Below are positions 37,322 to 46,531 of a stretch of 64,000 nucleotides of DNA, piece after piece (the stretch's first letter is position 1; every line of letters begins with the position of its first letter). Position numbers and translations under genes: made by a program. Where the stretch lies: contig NZ_CP032678.1 of assembly GCF_003627215.1 (NCBI RefSeq), positions 620,001 through 684,000 on the forward strand, written 5' to 3'. This DNA is from Pseudomonas sp. Leaf58 (GTDB lineage: Bacteria; Pseudomonadota; Gammaproteobacteria; Pseudomonadales; Pseudomonadaceae). The notes beneath the pieces are model-generated. The model was not told the origin of the DNA and searched no databases. It worked only from the letters and a program-made list of their open reading frames with translations.

Positions 37322-37894
37322 ATGACGACCGTAAACCGTCTTGAAGGGCTGAAGATTGTCAGCTCCAACAAGACAAAAATCGCCGAGTACCGCAGGCTCA
37401 GCGGCAACACCATTGAAGTTCAGCCTGGCAGTGATTTACCTGAGATCCTTGGTTCCCCGGATCAGATCGCGCTCTACAAGGCGCTTGAAGCAGGCGAAGG
37501 CCTGATCGTAGAGGATTCCATCCTGGTGGTGGATGGCGAGCCGCTGATCGACATCAAGTGGCGCTTGGAAGAACTGACGCAGCGTGCTCAAAATGATCCC
37601 TGCAAGGTGGTCTGGGAGGTCAGGCTGGCGTATTTGCAGGATGGCCTGGTCAAGGTATTCCTGGGCTCACTGGAAGGTCGTCTACGGCCCTGGGATGTCG
37701 CCGGCAGTGGCTATGACCCCATCTTCAACGTGCTCGGGGTAGGCCAAAGCCTGGCCAGACTGGAAATCAGGGGGCTCAAGGATCAGTACTCCGCCCGAGC
37801 TCGCGCATTCAAAGCTTTGCTGGCAGACCAATACCACCTTTCTATCAACCAGAGCGCACTGCCCGCCTGGACAGGCGCCTACCAGAACGAGTAA
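37322..37894 (+). CDS. RdgB/Ham1-like non-canonical purine NTP pyrophosphatase
   Basis: A 190-residue protein with GGAG 7 bases before the ATG. Motifs of the ITPase family are present: KIVSSNKTKIAEYRRL (11-26, the S/T-x-N-x-x-K nucleotide site), EDSILVVDG (~64-72, the acidic metal-binding pair) and GSGYDPIF (130-137). These enzymes hydrolyse dITP/ITP/XTP to monophosphates and PPi, keeping deaminated purines out of nucleic acids. A divergent, plasmid-type version could instead act on modified or phage nucleotides. It lies 4 bases before the 37899 gene, so the two are cotranscribed. Confidence 0.8.
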   Translation: MTTVNRLEGLKIVSSNKTKIAEYRRLSGNTIEVQPGSDLPEILGSPDQIALYKALEAGEGLIVEDSILVVDGEPLIDIKWRLEELTQRAQNDPCKVVWEVRLAYLQDGLVKVFLGSLEGRLRPWDVAGSGYDPIFNVLGVGQSLARLEIRGLKDQYSARARAFKALLADQYHLSINQSALPAWTGAYQNE

Positions 37895-37898
37895 GACC

Positions 37899-38156
37899 AT
37901 GGACAACGAAATCAGCTATCCACCGACCTACTACTTGATCCACCTTGTTGACGAAGAGGCCATCAAGGTGCTGAAGCTCTACGACTCTCAATCCCATGGG
38001 CGTCATGACTACGTGATGGCCTCCAGAAAACAGTGGCAAAACGCGAGCGAGGCCACAGCCTATGGCCTGAAGCTGGCTCAACAGCACGGACTGACGTTCA
38101 AGCATGACCGAAGCGTGGACGACGAATCCTACCGGGAGTCGATGCTGCTGGACTGA
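37899..38156 (+). CDS. Small hypothetical protein, operon with RdgB-like gene
   Basis: An 85-residue soluble protein, MDNEISYPPTYYLIHLVDEE, with a GAGTAAGACC-ATG context giving a plausible ribosome-binding site. It starts 4 bases after the NTPase stop. No recognised domain. Confidence 0.6.
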   Translation: MDNEISYPPTYYLIHLVDEEAIKVLKLYDSQSHGRHDYVMASRKQWQNASEATAYGLKLAQQHGLTFKHDRSVDDESYRESMLLD

Positions 38157-38286
38157 CAGTCCTCAATTTTGCCTTTATCCACGTCACACCCCCTTGCAGT
38201 GTTATGCTGCAAGCGATGTGGAATTTCCTCGCCGAGCCTGCTTAAAATGAAGCAGCAGACCTTCAGCTGATCCCGAGGACAATCCG

Positions 38287-39225
38287 ATGGACAAAGAGCA
38301 CCTTCCCCGCACCAGCAGAGTGCAATGCGCTGATGGGGTGGTCATGAATGTAACCGTTTCCGAAGGACGCTCCCAGGTGGCAGATTCTCCGATCATGGTC
38401 ATTTCCATAAAGGCGGATGACCTTGAGCTGGAGACCTGGATTGCAGAGTACAGCTACTCCAATGCAGCAATAGCAAAAATCCTCTACGCCGCCAAGCATT
38501 CACCTGAGTTTCGCGAGTCGCTTAAGGTCAAGGACATTGCTTATCCGGAATCCGATGCGCTGCAGGTACTGCTTGAGCAATTGGACAAGCCCTGCTTCAT
38601 CGAAACCAGCGGCAACGTTGATCAGGCGCCCGTGCATGAGGAGCGCTGCACCATCCTCAACTTCCCCGATGGCATACCCATCAATCTGGAAAAAGCTGCC
38701 AGGAAGGCCGACTGGTTGTCGGTGCGCCATGGGGGTGGTCAGCATCGCCTCAGGGTCTATGCAGAGTATGGCAACGCTCATACCTACAACCGACGCTTGA
38801 TCGATTTCCTGGGATCCTACCTGTCCGGCACCCTGGCGAAGGCCCACTACCCTTATCTAGGATGCGGAATAGCCTCAACCATCATCAAGACGCCTGCCAT
38901 CAAGCGTGTGCCTGTAGCCATTTCGCCAGCGGAATTGGAAAAGCAGATTTCCTACATCAAGCACATGCCCCTCGCAAACGCCGAGGATGCGCTGCACCGG
39001 CTCAAGGCAGGTCGGGACGCCTGGTCAACGATGAAGGAGCCTGAGCTACGATCTAAGGTGACTGATCCTGAGAGTTTGAAACTGATCCAGGGCGCATTCA
39101 AAGACATTAGAGACCGTCAATCCGCCTACCGCTGGCACTTAAGAGGCCTTCCGGCAGCCTATGCCATTCACAAGATTCATCTGGACGCCCAGCGGGGGCT
39201 GGAGTATGCCAGGGCGTCACGTTAG
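38287..39225 (+). CDS. Hypothetical protein
   Basis: A 312-residue soluble protein with GAGGA upstream of the ATG. The first ~60 residues are beta-rich (SRVQCADGVVMNVTVSEGRS), followed by mixed and then basic helical parts (ALHRLKAGRDAWSTMKEPEL; IQGAFKDIRDRQSAYRWHL). No family recognised. A GC hairpin follows the stop. Confidence 0.6.
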   Translation: MDKEHLPRTSRVQCADGVVMNVTVSEGRSQVADSPIMVISIKADDLELETWIAEYSYSNAAIAKILYAAKHSPEFRESLKVKDIAYPESDALQVLLEQLDKPCFIETSGNVDQAPVHEERCTILNFPDGIPINLEKAARKADWLSVRHGGGQHRLRVYAEYGNAHTYNRRLIDFLGSYLSGTLAKAHYPYLGCGIASTIIKTPAIKRVPVAISPAELEKQISYIKHMPLANAEDALHRLKAGRDAWSTMKEPELRSKVTDPESLKLIQGAFKDIRDRQSAYRWHLRGLPAAYAIHKIHLDAQRGLEYARASR

Positions 39226-39231
39226 CAGTGA

Positions 39232-39248
39232 CAGCCCCTGAGGGGCTG
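39232..39248. terminator. Short GC hairpin after the 38287 gene
   Basis: CAGCCCC-TGA-GGGGCTG is a perfect 7-bp stem seven bases after the stop. It has no U tract. Confidence 0.4.
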
Positions 39249-39385
39249 AGTGCCTGCTGGGTAGCGCAGCAGTAGGTCAGTCAGGGAGAGATTGCTGCGA
39301 GATGCCCGCGAATTTGAGCCTGGCTAAAGTCCGCATGCGGGCCTTCTGCCCGCACTCCCGATCGCGTATAGCCGAAAATCCGAGT

Positions 39386-39679
39386 TTAGATGAGTGAGCA
39401 AGGCTTTCGGTTCAGCGCCCAGCTCACCAAGGCAACGAGTCCTCCGATCAGGACAGCCTGGGGCGGGGTTCCGCCGATCAAGCTGATGCCTACCAGTGCA
39501 ACGAAACCGCTGAGTATTGCTGTACATTCATTACGCAACTGATGATGCAAGGCCAACAACTCGGCCTCATCCAGGGCAGTGAGCGGCGCCTGAAACCGTT
39601 GATTCATCAGGTGCCGATAGCGGACAGGGCGGCTATTCCAGCGGGGCTGGCTAGGTACGTCATTGTAATTCTTGTTCAC
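39386..39679 (-). CDS. Small membrane protein
   Basis: A 97-residue protein starting at GTG with GAGAG 9 bases upstream; MNQRFQAPLT (codon 25) is an alternative start. Two C-terminal hydrophobic helices (CTAILSGFVALVGISLIGG and AVLIGGLVALVSWALNRK) follow a cytosolic acidic helix (ALDEAELLALHHQLRNE). Function unknown. Confidence 0.55.
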   Translation of the reverse strand: MNKNYNDVPSQPRWNSRPVRYRHLMNQRFQAPLTALDEAELLALHHQLRNECTAILSGFVALVGISLIGGTPPQAVLIGGLVALVSWALNRKPCSLI

Positions 39680-39815
39680 AATGCGAGTCTCTCAGATGGG
39701 CTAGTCCTTGGAGAAGCATACCTCGAACAATCAATATATGCAAAAAGGTAATTCGCTCACCAAGGCGATCCGCTCCTGCGGTATTATGGCCTAAAAAATA
39801 ACTGAGGATTTTACT

Positions 39816-40234
39816 ATGAGCACAGGCAAGACAGACACGCTGCAGCGGATCGCCGATTTTCTGTATGGCGCTGGTACTAGGAGCATGACAGGGTGTTCGC
39901 CCGAGCGTGTCGAAGACATGCTGGCGTTGGCCAACAGCGCTTTCCACACAAGTCGGTGTGCGTGGTAACGGATTGGATCTACGCCGAGCTTGAGGTTTCT
40001 GAAGAAGACCGCGCCGTGTGTTTGGCCACAGGCATTGAGCCGGTGATGATCTATTCGAGCAGTGTGGTCAGCGATCCGCGACGCCCATATTTTGTCGGTG
40101 GCTGGGTGCGTAGCACACCCATGGTCAGCTTTACTGAAGGCTGCCTGTTTGAGAGCTGTAACACCATATACTTGCTGCAAGGGCCTGGTACCGCTAAATC
40201 GGTAGGCGCCGACGTCATCATGTCTCTTCAATGA
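39816..40234 (+). pseudogene. DUF6957-like gene split by a single-base frameshift
   Basis: The first frame (39816-39968) gives MSTGKTDTLQRIADFLYGAG up to ANSAFHTSRCAW-stop. The second frame continues as KSVCVVTDWIYAELEVSEED and ends DVIMSLQ at 40234. Joined, they match the pattern I know from DUF6957 proteins of Pseudomonas: 'IADFLYG...LANSAFH...C.V..WI...L.V...E...A...G..P..IY...V..D..R....G.WVRSTP.VSF..G.LF...NT.YLL.G.G'. One missing base near 39944-39950 explains the break. Function of the family is unknown. It is either a recent pseudogene or an assembly error. Confidence 0.6.
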
Positions 40235-40414
40235 CCAGTTTCGAATATGCAACTGACGCGGCTTGAGACATCAGGCTTCGAAAACAGAGTTCAGGGCGCT
40301 CACAGGTCAAACCACCCGGCGTCCCTCTCCCCGTCAATCAGGACGACCAGGCTTGCCGGCACCGCTTCGGTGTAGTCACCCGTGGTACTCGTATATGCCT
40401 AAGGAACACTCAGA

Positions 40415-41503
40415 ATGACTGCTACAAACCACTCCCTTGCGGAGCGCATCGATGAAGCATTAGGTACGCATTATTTTTCGCCGCAGCTATGTGACATCCT
40501 CACCCGTGAGTACGATGCCGCCATCGACCATATCGTCGAGGCTGACAAGCCTGAAGAACTGGCTATCGCATTCCTTGGAAGTCCCAGTCCGATTGTTGCT
40601 AAAGCCATGGTGGAGGTGCTGAAAAGGATGCCCGAATCTCCTTCTATCGCGCTGTTGAACAAGGCCGTTTATGCTGCGTTTCATGCCTACTTCCCCGAGT
40701 CCCCCTATGCGTTTGAGCGCCGGTTTGGGGGGCAGTTACATCATGACGTGCGATCGTTCCTGGAGCAGAATATCGACAAGCAGACACTCGGTTTTTTCAC
40801 TGCTACATTGTATGGCAATCTGTTCAGACTTGCCCCTGATAGCCGCACATGGATTGCAGAAAATTTCCTCTCATTTTCTCCTCTAGACCCGAACGCCTGT
40901 GCTCAAGGTTTGTCCAGCATTGAAGCCATGAGCAGCACACTCAATGCCGTAGGGCTGAATAACCTGGTCATCAGGGAGCGTTCTCGCGAGGTGCTCGACG
41001 TCCAGATTGCCAACGCAGTGGTCAATCCGCAGTTCGTCTACCTGCTGGTTGGCCAGCCTGAGTTCGACACGTTGTATCTGGCCAAGCTAGCCCGCTATCT
41101 GCGGGAGGAAGACCCGTACTCGCCGCTGGCCCTGCAGGATAATGAAGAGACCTTGAGGAAGCTGGCGAGGGTCTTTGTCTCGAATGCCCCCTTACAGAAA
41201 GTTGATGAAATTCGCGCCACCTTGACGGCACTTTGCGGTGACGAATTCACCGTCAGGCCAGATCGGGATGGCGCGAATCTGCTCATGGACTTCGCTACCG
41301 CCAGCCCCATGGCCAGCAAGGCTGTGCTAGCTCTACTGTACCGCCGCAAGATCCTGACGCCTGCAGAGATTGGCCCGCACCTCCTTACACTTAAAGACCT
41401 GAGTTTTGCATCCAGGCTGAGCCGCTTGCCGGTGCATGAGCTGCTCACTCATGCCCCGGAGTCACTTCAGGCGCTACACCTGGAACATGAGATCGGCCTC
41501 TAG
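40415..41503 (+). CDS. DLGL-tail protein variant (EIGL), singleton
   Basis: A 362-residue helical soluble protein with AAGGA about 10 bases upstream. It ends LHLEHEIGL-COOH, a conservative variant of the DLGL tail (E for D, I for L). The body has no obvious homology to families A, B or C, which makes the shared tail notable. No catalytic motif recognised. It has its own promoter region and ~440 bases of gene-free DNA downstream. Confidence 0.65.
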   Translation: MTATNHSLAERIDEALGTHYFSPQLCDILTREYDAAIDHIVEADKPEELAIAFLGSPSPIVAKAMVEVLKRMPESPSIALLNKAVYAAFHAYFPESPYAFERRFGGQLHHDVRSFLEQNIDKQTLGFFTATLYGNLFRLAPDSRTWIAENFLSFSPLDPNACAQGLSSIEAMSSTLNAVGLNNLVIRERSREVLDVQIANAVVNPQFVYLLVGQPEFDTLYLAKLARYLREEDPYSPLALQDNEETLRKLARVFVSNAPLQKVDEIRATLTALCGDEFTVRPDRDGANLLMDFATASPMASKAVLALLYRRKILTPAEIGPHLLTLKDLSFASRLSRLPVHELLTHAPESLQALHLEHEIGL

Positions 41504-41945
41504 CAGAAGCGCCAGGCTAAGCGACATCCTGGCCCGTGTCGATCAGCAACATGGCTTGGGCGCTCCGCGCTTTGCTGTCGCAGGGTGCCGCGCAGACAGG
41601 CGCAAATCATCATTCCGAAAGCATGTTCCCTGTGCTGGCGCCTGCATTCAACAATTTTCACTAAAGTCGAACGCCCCTTGGCCGATAACCTGTGATTTTG
41701 CCAATTTTAGCATTACCGGTCATGGCATCCTCTGAGATAGCTGCAGAGGCTTTCAAAGACATTTTCTTGACGCAACACCAGACCAGCGGTCACCACCGCC
41801 ACAATCGCCAGAGCAACTAAGGGAAAGTGCCTGGAAGGTCGGCGCGAGCAGTTGGCTCAGTGACCTTCACCGGGCTTAGATGAACGAGATAGCACGAATC
41901 GAGGTAGATTAACAGGTGTAAAAAGCGTATACCCAGTTCGCTTAC
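41504..41945. other. Gene-free region between convergent genes
   Basis: There are 442 bases with no convincing ORF, repeat or terminator. Composition shifts here to the lower-GC block that carries the TonB receptor. Confidence 0.4.
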
Positions 41946-42815
41946 TCATTCTTTCTTCGAACCAATGTAGATTCCATACCTGGCGGCAAGAAGCTCATTA
42001 GTTACAATCTTATACTTTTCGAAAAAATTGAAGCCTTTCCCGGAGCCGTCGATAATTTGCGCACCTATCTTCGCCCCTAATGCGGTGAAATCGGTATGAA
42101 CGGAACTAATTGAGCCTCGATTTGTGTACAGATAGTTATAGCCACCGATCATTATCTTATTTTGCCGCATCCCCAGCACGAGGTAAGTTTTAAAATCCTG
42201 GAGAGACCAAATTTGCTTATTTCCAGTAATTAAAACTGCATCGACACTTTGGTACAAATCACGCATCACTTGGGCCACCACCTGATTGTCCTGAATCTCA
42301 ATCATCTTGATCTCCATCCTATGGGGAGTGGCCATAATCTTTTTTATTTCAGGAAGCTCGATATCATTTTTATTGTAAAGAATGCCAAGTGTTCGAATGC
42401 TCGGCATATTCAAATCAGCATGTTTGACTTGTAGCGCGACTGGTTGATCCATGTAGTACCCCCAAGTGTCAGGGCTGTACATGTTTTTCATGAGGCTGAC
42501 CATGTACCGTGACGATATGACAACCAATTTCTTATTCGGACACTGGCTTGCAATCTTGCTCCCAGCGTCTGATCCCCACACAACCAACTCCGAATCGCGG
42601 ACGCACAACGACTTGTCCAGGACTGAAGTCACATTCACTTCAAGACCAGGATTTGACGCCAAACCATCCCGGATTAGCGCTATTTCCGGGGCGTCTGACA
42701 AAAACGCAAGCGTTACTTGCTTTCTCTCATCCACACCCTGCACTGGAGAACCGTATACCAGTACGGAGAAAAGACAAAATAAAAAGAAAGTACTATAACG
42801 ACATATGCATGCCAT
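41946..42815 (-). CDS. Periplasmic ABC-type substrate-binding protein
   Basis: A 289-residue protein from MACICRYSTFFLFCLFSVLV, a signal peptide ending near YGSPVQG. GAGAGAG precedes the ATG. The body has the two-lobe pattern of the ABC_sub_bind family: VTLAFLSDAPEIALIRDGL, SIRTLGILYNKNDIELPEIK, 'SVDAVLITGNKQIWSLQDFK' and a closing 'GAKIGAQIIDGSGKGFNFFE'. No permease or ATPase gene is adjacent; instead the gene sits 17 bases downstream of a TonB receptor, suggesting a receptor-plus-binding-protein pair. Ligand unknown. The pair is lower in GC than its surroundings. Confidence 0.7.
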   Translation of the reverse strand: MACICRYSTFFLFCLFSVLVYGSPVQGVDERKQVTLAFLSDAPEIALIRDGLASNPGLEVNVTSVLDKSLCVRDSELVVWGSDAGSKIASQCPNKKLVVISSRYMVSLMKNMYSPDTWGYYMDQPVALQVKHADLNMPSIRTLGILYNKNDIELPEIKKIMATPHRMEIKMIEIQDNQVVAQVMRDLYQSVDAVLITGNKQIWSLQDFKTYLVLGMRQNKIMIGGYNYLYTNRGSISSVHTDFTALGAKIGAQIIDGSGKGFNFFEKYKIVTNELLAARYGIYIGSKKE

Positions 42816-42832
42816 ACATACTCTCTCAATAA

Positions 42833-44809
42833 TCAGAAGCTCACGGAAGCTTCCATCCAATACGCTTTCGGAGAGTAGGCTTCAGGCCGGAAATTCGACT
42901 GTCCGCCAAGCAAGTTGCTCCCTGAAAGTTTAGTGCACACCTTTGTCGCCCCAATAGAGCCAAAACATTTTTCAACAAACATGTCCAGATTGTGTTGAGT
43001 ATCCAGCATCCAGCCATTTGACCAGGCAAAGCCCTGCACCCTGTTGTACATGCCGCCTACTCTCCAGTCATTGGCGAATGAATACTGCCCCATCAGCGTA
43101 AAGACCGTGGTCGGGCTCGACTCCCCGATGTTGCTGGTATACGTAGTGGGATCAACGTGGCTGTCCACATCGGTATACGAGCCGCTAGCAGCCAACAGTA
43201 TCGCTGACGTTGGTCGCCAGTCAATGCTTGCCTCAACCCCTCGAACAGTGCTGGAGTCCTTCAGGTTTTGAGCGGTCGCCACGGTTTTCCCGGTTTGACT
43301 GAAAATCCCTGGGTTGGGGGCAACCACATAGCCAATCATGTTATCGTACTTGTTGACATAGTAACGAATTTCTGAATTCACTGTCTTGTCAAGACTTGAG
43401 TACATCCAGGCCAATTCGTACGTCCGCATTTTTTCTGGTTCAAGATCAACCGTGTTATAAACGTCATATACTGGAACCATCCCCTGATCAAACAAGTATG
43501 CCTTACGTGCAGATTCCTGCTCGTACAGCAAAGGCAGACGAGTGCCTTTTGAAAAACCCACTCTGAACGTATTGTTAATGTCCAAATCATGCACCAACGA
43601 AACAGATAGCGAAGAAGTCCTACTGTCAAATTCGCTTGATGCCTCACCCTCAAACCCTGTATTCAGGGTGGTTTTATCTGTCAGTTTCCAGGTCTGACTG
43701 GTAAAGACTGTGTTGTAATCCAAGTTGTAGCTGTCGTCTTTAAAAAGCGTGTCGCTATTGGCCTGATCATGCGAATATTTATAGCCGCCTGACAGTTCAA
43801 CAAAGTCGAAGTTTTTCGTCAGGGTGAATTCACCAGCGGTCGAAGTCAAATCATAACCGATGTTCCAAAAAAGCCGGCCAATGGCTGGGCTGACTGGAGC
43901 GGTCAAATAATCTGACTTGCGATGCAGGTAGGTGTGGGAAAAATTACTGGTAAAATACGTGCTGTTATCAATCATGTGAGTCCAGGAGGTGCTCACAAAC
44001 CACGTGGAGTCTGAAGCCCCATGGTCATCACTGTTCAGGTTGGATGACGTCCACACATCAATGTCCGATTGGGCCGCGCCAAACGTTGCGGAAATCTGGT
44101 CTTCTTCGGTCGGCTGATAATCCGCCCGACCAAAAATCTGTTGCTTGTGGGTGTCGTCTGCTCGATGAACAAGCCCCTCATCATTCGTGCGACTATAAGA
44201 GCCAGAAACGAAGACATCACCAAGCTGTGTGCCATGCTGAATGTAAGTGTCATCAATGCCGTTGGTACCGTTGGCCTGGCTTATTGTTGTACCCTGACGC
44301 TCTTCTGCATATGCTGTAAAAATCTTGATTGTCAGCAACATGGAGTTGGAGCCAAACTCGCTATGCGCTGGCCCTCTATACACTTCGATACGTTCTATAT
44401 CCTTGAGCGGGACAATGTTGAACGATACAAGGGTACCTGTCGTTGGGGTAAAAATTCCGCGCCCGTCGACGATCATATTTATGCGCCGGCCAAATTCTTC
44501 GGCCCCACCTTGCGTACCAATCGAGAGCGAGTGTCCGAAGCGGTAACCGACCGTCACCCCTGGGACAATGCGAAGGATGTCCCCGAGCGAACGCGCCCCG
44601 CTGGCCTCGATCATCTTCTTGTCAATGACGGTTACCGACGTTGCTGATTTCTTGGGGTTGGCAGGAAGGCTTACGTCGGCCAGGGTGAGGCCTGGGCTGA
44701 AGGAGTCGGCATCACCATACGCCACGCCAATTTGTGTAACGCAGGCGAGGAGCACTGCAGCTTTTAAGGTGGTGATAGTAAGGCTCGACATCGTCTTCAT
44801 TTGCTCCAT
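42833..44809 (-). CDS. TonB-dependent outer-membrane receptor
   Basis: About 658 residues from MEQMKTMSSL with a signal peptide (TLKAAVLLACVTQIGVAYG). The plug domain is visible: 'SATSVTVIDKKMIEASGARS', LGDILRIVPGVTVGYRFG and IERIEVYRGPAHSEFGSNSM. The C-terminal barrel ends with the expected terminal Phe (MEASVSF). Such receptors import siderophores, haem, cobalamin or other scarce ligands using TonB energy. The downstream binding-protein gene is probably cotranscribed. No Fur box was recognised upstream. Lower GC than neighbours suggests a separate origin. Confidence 0.88.
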   Translation of the reverse strand: MEQMKTMSSLTITTLKAAVLLACVTQIGVAYGDADSFSPGLTLADVSLPANPKKSATSVTVIDKKMIEASGARSLGDILRIVPGVTVGYRFGHSLSIGTQGGAEEFGRRINMIVDGRGIFTPTTGTLVSFNIVPLKDIERIEVYRGPAHSEFGSNSMLLTIKIFTAYAEERQGTTISQANGTNGIDDTYIQHGTQLGDVFVSGSYSRTNDEGLVHRADDTHKQQIFGRADYQPTEEDQISATFGAAQSDIDVWTSSNLNSDDHGASDSTWFVSTSWTHMIDNSTYFTSNFSHTYLHRKSDYLTAPVSPAIGRLFWNIGYDLTSTAGEFTLTKNFDFVELSGGYKYSHDQANSDTLFKDDSYNLDYNTVFTSQTWKLTDKTTLNTGFEGEASSEFDSRTSSLSVSLVHDLDINNTFRVGFSKGTRLPLLYEQESARKAYLFDQGMVPVYDVYNTVDLEPEKMRTYELAWMYSSLDKTVNSEIRYYVNKYDNMIGYVVAPNPGIFSQTGKTVATAQNLKDSSTVRGVEASIDWRPTSAILLAASGSYTDVDSHVDPTTYTSNIGESSPTTVFTLMGQYSFANDWRVGGMYNRVQGFAWSNGWMLDTQHNLDMFVEKCFGSIGATKVCTKLSGSNLLGGQSNFRPEAYSPKAYWMEASVSF

Positions 44810-45010
44810 ATCAGGGCGTACGCCCAGTGCGGAGGCTATGAGACTACAACGAAGACCGCATGTCAATAACAGTCATATGCGAAAGCACCTCCAGCCGAGC
44901 CAAGCAGGGCAGAATGAGACACAATTTCCCCAAATCATGTTTGCCGATTATTGCAACGCTTATCTTTTGACGTTTACGGCGACAAGTGGAAGATCAAGGT
45001 GCCAATATTG

Positions 45011-45391
45011 TCAATAAAGTGACTCGACCCAGGGATCATTGGCAAGGATCGCCACGGCGATCTCAAGCTTGGCCATGCTTCCGGAGGGGTACTGGTGGCG
45101 GTACCGATCAAAGGCCTGCTCCAAAGCAGGTCTTTCCTCAGCCCCCTGCGTGGCCACATAGAATGCCGCATCATCACGCATCGCCACTTTCATGGACGAT
45201 CGATGAGAGCTTGATCCCGACGCATCAGTGCTCCCAATAAACCCGATCATCGTGATGCCCGTGGGGATGCTCGACATCAAGCTGGGCAGCATCGCCGCTG
45301 CCGCGTCGACCTCCGCATGGCAATGGGCGGTGAACCAGAGGCTGAGCACGGCAAACCCTTTGCCGCTGATCCGCAGGGTTCTACGCAGCAT
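45011..45391 (-). CDS. DUF2388 secreted protein
   Basis: A 126-residue protein starting MLRRTLRISGKGFAVLSLWF, with a signal peptide ending near HCHA. The C-terminal half fits DUF2388, a Pseudomonas family of small exported proteins: 'AMRDDAAFYVATQGAEERPA', LEQAFDRYRHQYP and LEIAVAILAND. The ATG overlaps the CheW stop by 11 bases, so translation is coupled. Function of the family is unknown. Confidence 0.65.
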   Translation of the reverse strand: MLRRTLRISGKGFAVLSLWFTAHCHAEVDAAAAMLPSLMSSIPTGITMIGFIGSTDASGSSSHRSSMKVAMRDDAAFYVATQGAEERPALEQAFDRYRHQYPSGSMAKLEIAVAILANDPWVESLY

Positions 45392-45830
45392 GCTGGACAC
45401 CCCCGGCTGGCGCAGTGGCGTTGCAGCGAAAGACGGCCAGGATGTCGTCTGCAGACAATTTTTGAATGAGCCCGTCCTCATCCTGGATGATACCTTCAAC
45501 GAAACTGCCGTGGGAGGAGGCCTGGCTATCCAGTGGTCGAGTGGCCTTCATCACCTGACTGACCTCAAGTACCGCGAGCGCGATCGGCTCGCGCTCATCC
45601 AGCACTACTGCCAGATCAGGCTGAGCGCCACGCGGCTGCCGGAACAGAATGGCCTTGGTATCTATGACTGGGATGTATTGATCGCGCACCCTGGCCAACC
45701 CGAGCATGTGCGCGGAAGCCCCTGGCACCTGATTGAGCGCCCCCAGCTTCACAATCTCACGAATCTGCGAGACAGCAAGCGCATACCGTTCCCTTCCACC
45801 AAGGCCGAAAATGAGGATGTCTTCTGACAT
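45381..45830 (-). CDS. CheW-like chemotaxis adaptor domain protein
   Basis: A 149-residue protein that is a single CheW domain: ILIFGLGGRERYALAVSQIR, 'EIVKLGALNQVPGASAHMLG', ARVRDQYIPVIDTKAILF, LAVVLDEREPIALAVLEVSQ and the late VEGIIQDEDGLIQKLSADDI. CheW scaffolds couple chemoreceptors to CheA kinase at the inner membrane. No CheA, receptor or CheY gene is in this window, so it would have to plug into host arrays. It is followed by a coupled DUF2388 gene. Confidence 0.85.
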   Translation of the reverse strand: MSEDILIFGLGGRERYALAVSQIREIVKLGALNQVPGASAHMLGLARVRDQYIPVIDTKAILFRQPRGAQPDLAVVLDEREPIALAVLEVSQVMKATRPLDSQASSHGSFVEGIIQDEDGLIQKLSADDILAVFRCNATAPAGGVQHAA

Positions 45831-45997
45831 GGGGGCAGCCCCTTAAAAATGTGCAATCAATATATCATTAAAGGGAGCGAATGCAAACCCTGGTGACTTC
45901 GGCTACGTAACCCACCGACGAAATTACCCAGCGCCAGGTGACTTTCTCAGTGAGGTATATGGTAAATTGGATTAATAACAAAAAGGAGATCCGCCTC

Positions 45998-46489
45998 ATG
46001 AGCACCACCCCGTCGTTCATTGATCAAATTCTCGCGAATGCCCGTCCCGTATCAGAAGCAATGGCACAGCAATCCCGCCCTTACATTCCTGCTGATGTGG
46101 ATCTGGGCACCCCGGCCCGCAGCAATCCTGGCGGCGTTTTGAGAGGTGCGACCATGAAGTTGCCCGAGGTCGGCAAGCCTGCACCAACCGCAGCGGATGT
46201 TCTGCTCTCAACCCCCATGCAAGCCCCTGCAGTGCGGCCAGCGCCGACGCCGCTCGGTCATATCCCGGATGATTACGATCTCATGGCGGATCTGCCCGTC
46301 GCGGCGCCTGGCCCCTTGGAAGCCCTGCAAGGACGCACCATGTCTGTCCCTGTGATAGTGAGGCCAGAAAGTCTGGCCGAGCGTGTACTGCGCACGCCGA
46401 TGAACTTGCCTGCCATTGGCTTTGGTGATGCGGTCAAGCGCACGCTGGCGCCTGCGGAGCCCCTCCATGACCGTGAATTGTCCAGGTAA
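45998..46489 (+). CDS. Proline-rich, probably disordered protein with internal repeat
   Basis: A 163-residue protein from MSTTPSFIDQILANARPV with AAGGAG 8 bases before the ATG. It is rich in Pro, Ala and Met, with an internal duplication: LRGATMKLPEV...VLLSTPMQAPAV and LQGRTMSVPVI...VLRTPMNLPAI. Both halves carry a 'G-x-T-M-x-x-P' and a 'T-P-M-x-x-P-A' element. No known domain. The repeats could be short linear binding motifs. A strong bidirectional terminator follows directly. Confidence 0.6.
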   Translation: MSTTPSFIDQILANARPVSEAMAQQSRPYIPADVDLGTPARSNPGGVLRGATMKLPEVGKPAPTAADVLLSTPMQAPAVRPAPTPLGHIPDDYDLMADLPVAAPGPLEALQGRTMSVPVIVRPESLAERVLRTPMNLPAIGFGDAVKRTLAPAEPLHDRELSR

Positions 46490-46490
46490 G

Positions 46491-46517
46491 AAAAACCCCG
46501 CCGAGGCGGGGTTTTTT
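46491..46517. terminator. Strong bidirectional rho-independent terminator
   Basis: AAAAACCCCGCC-GA-GGCGGGGTTTTTT has a 7-bp GC stem with A and T runs on either side. It separates two convergent genes. Confidence 0.9.
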
Positions 46518-46531
46518 GTGAAGTCCAAGGC

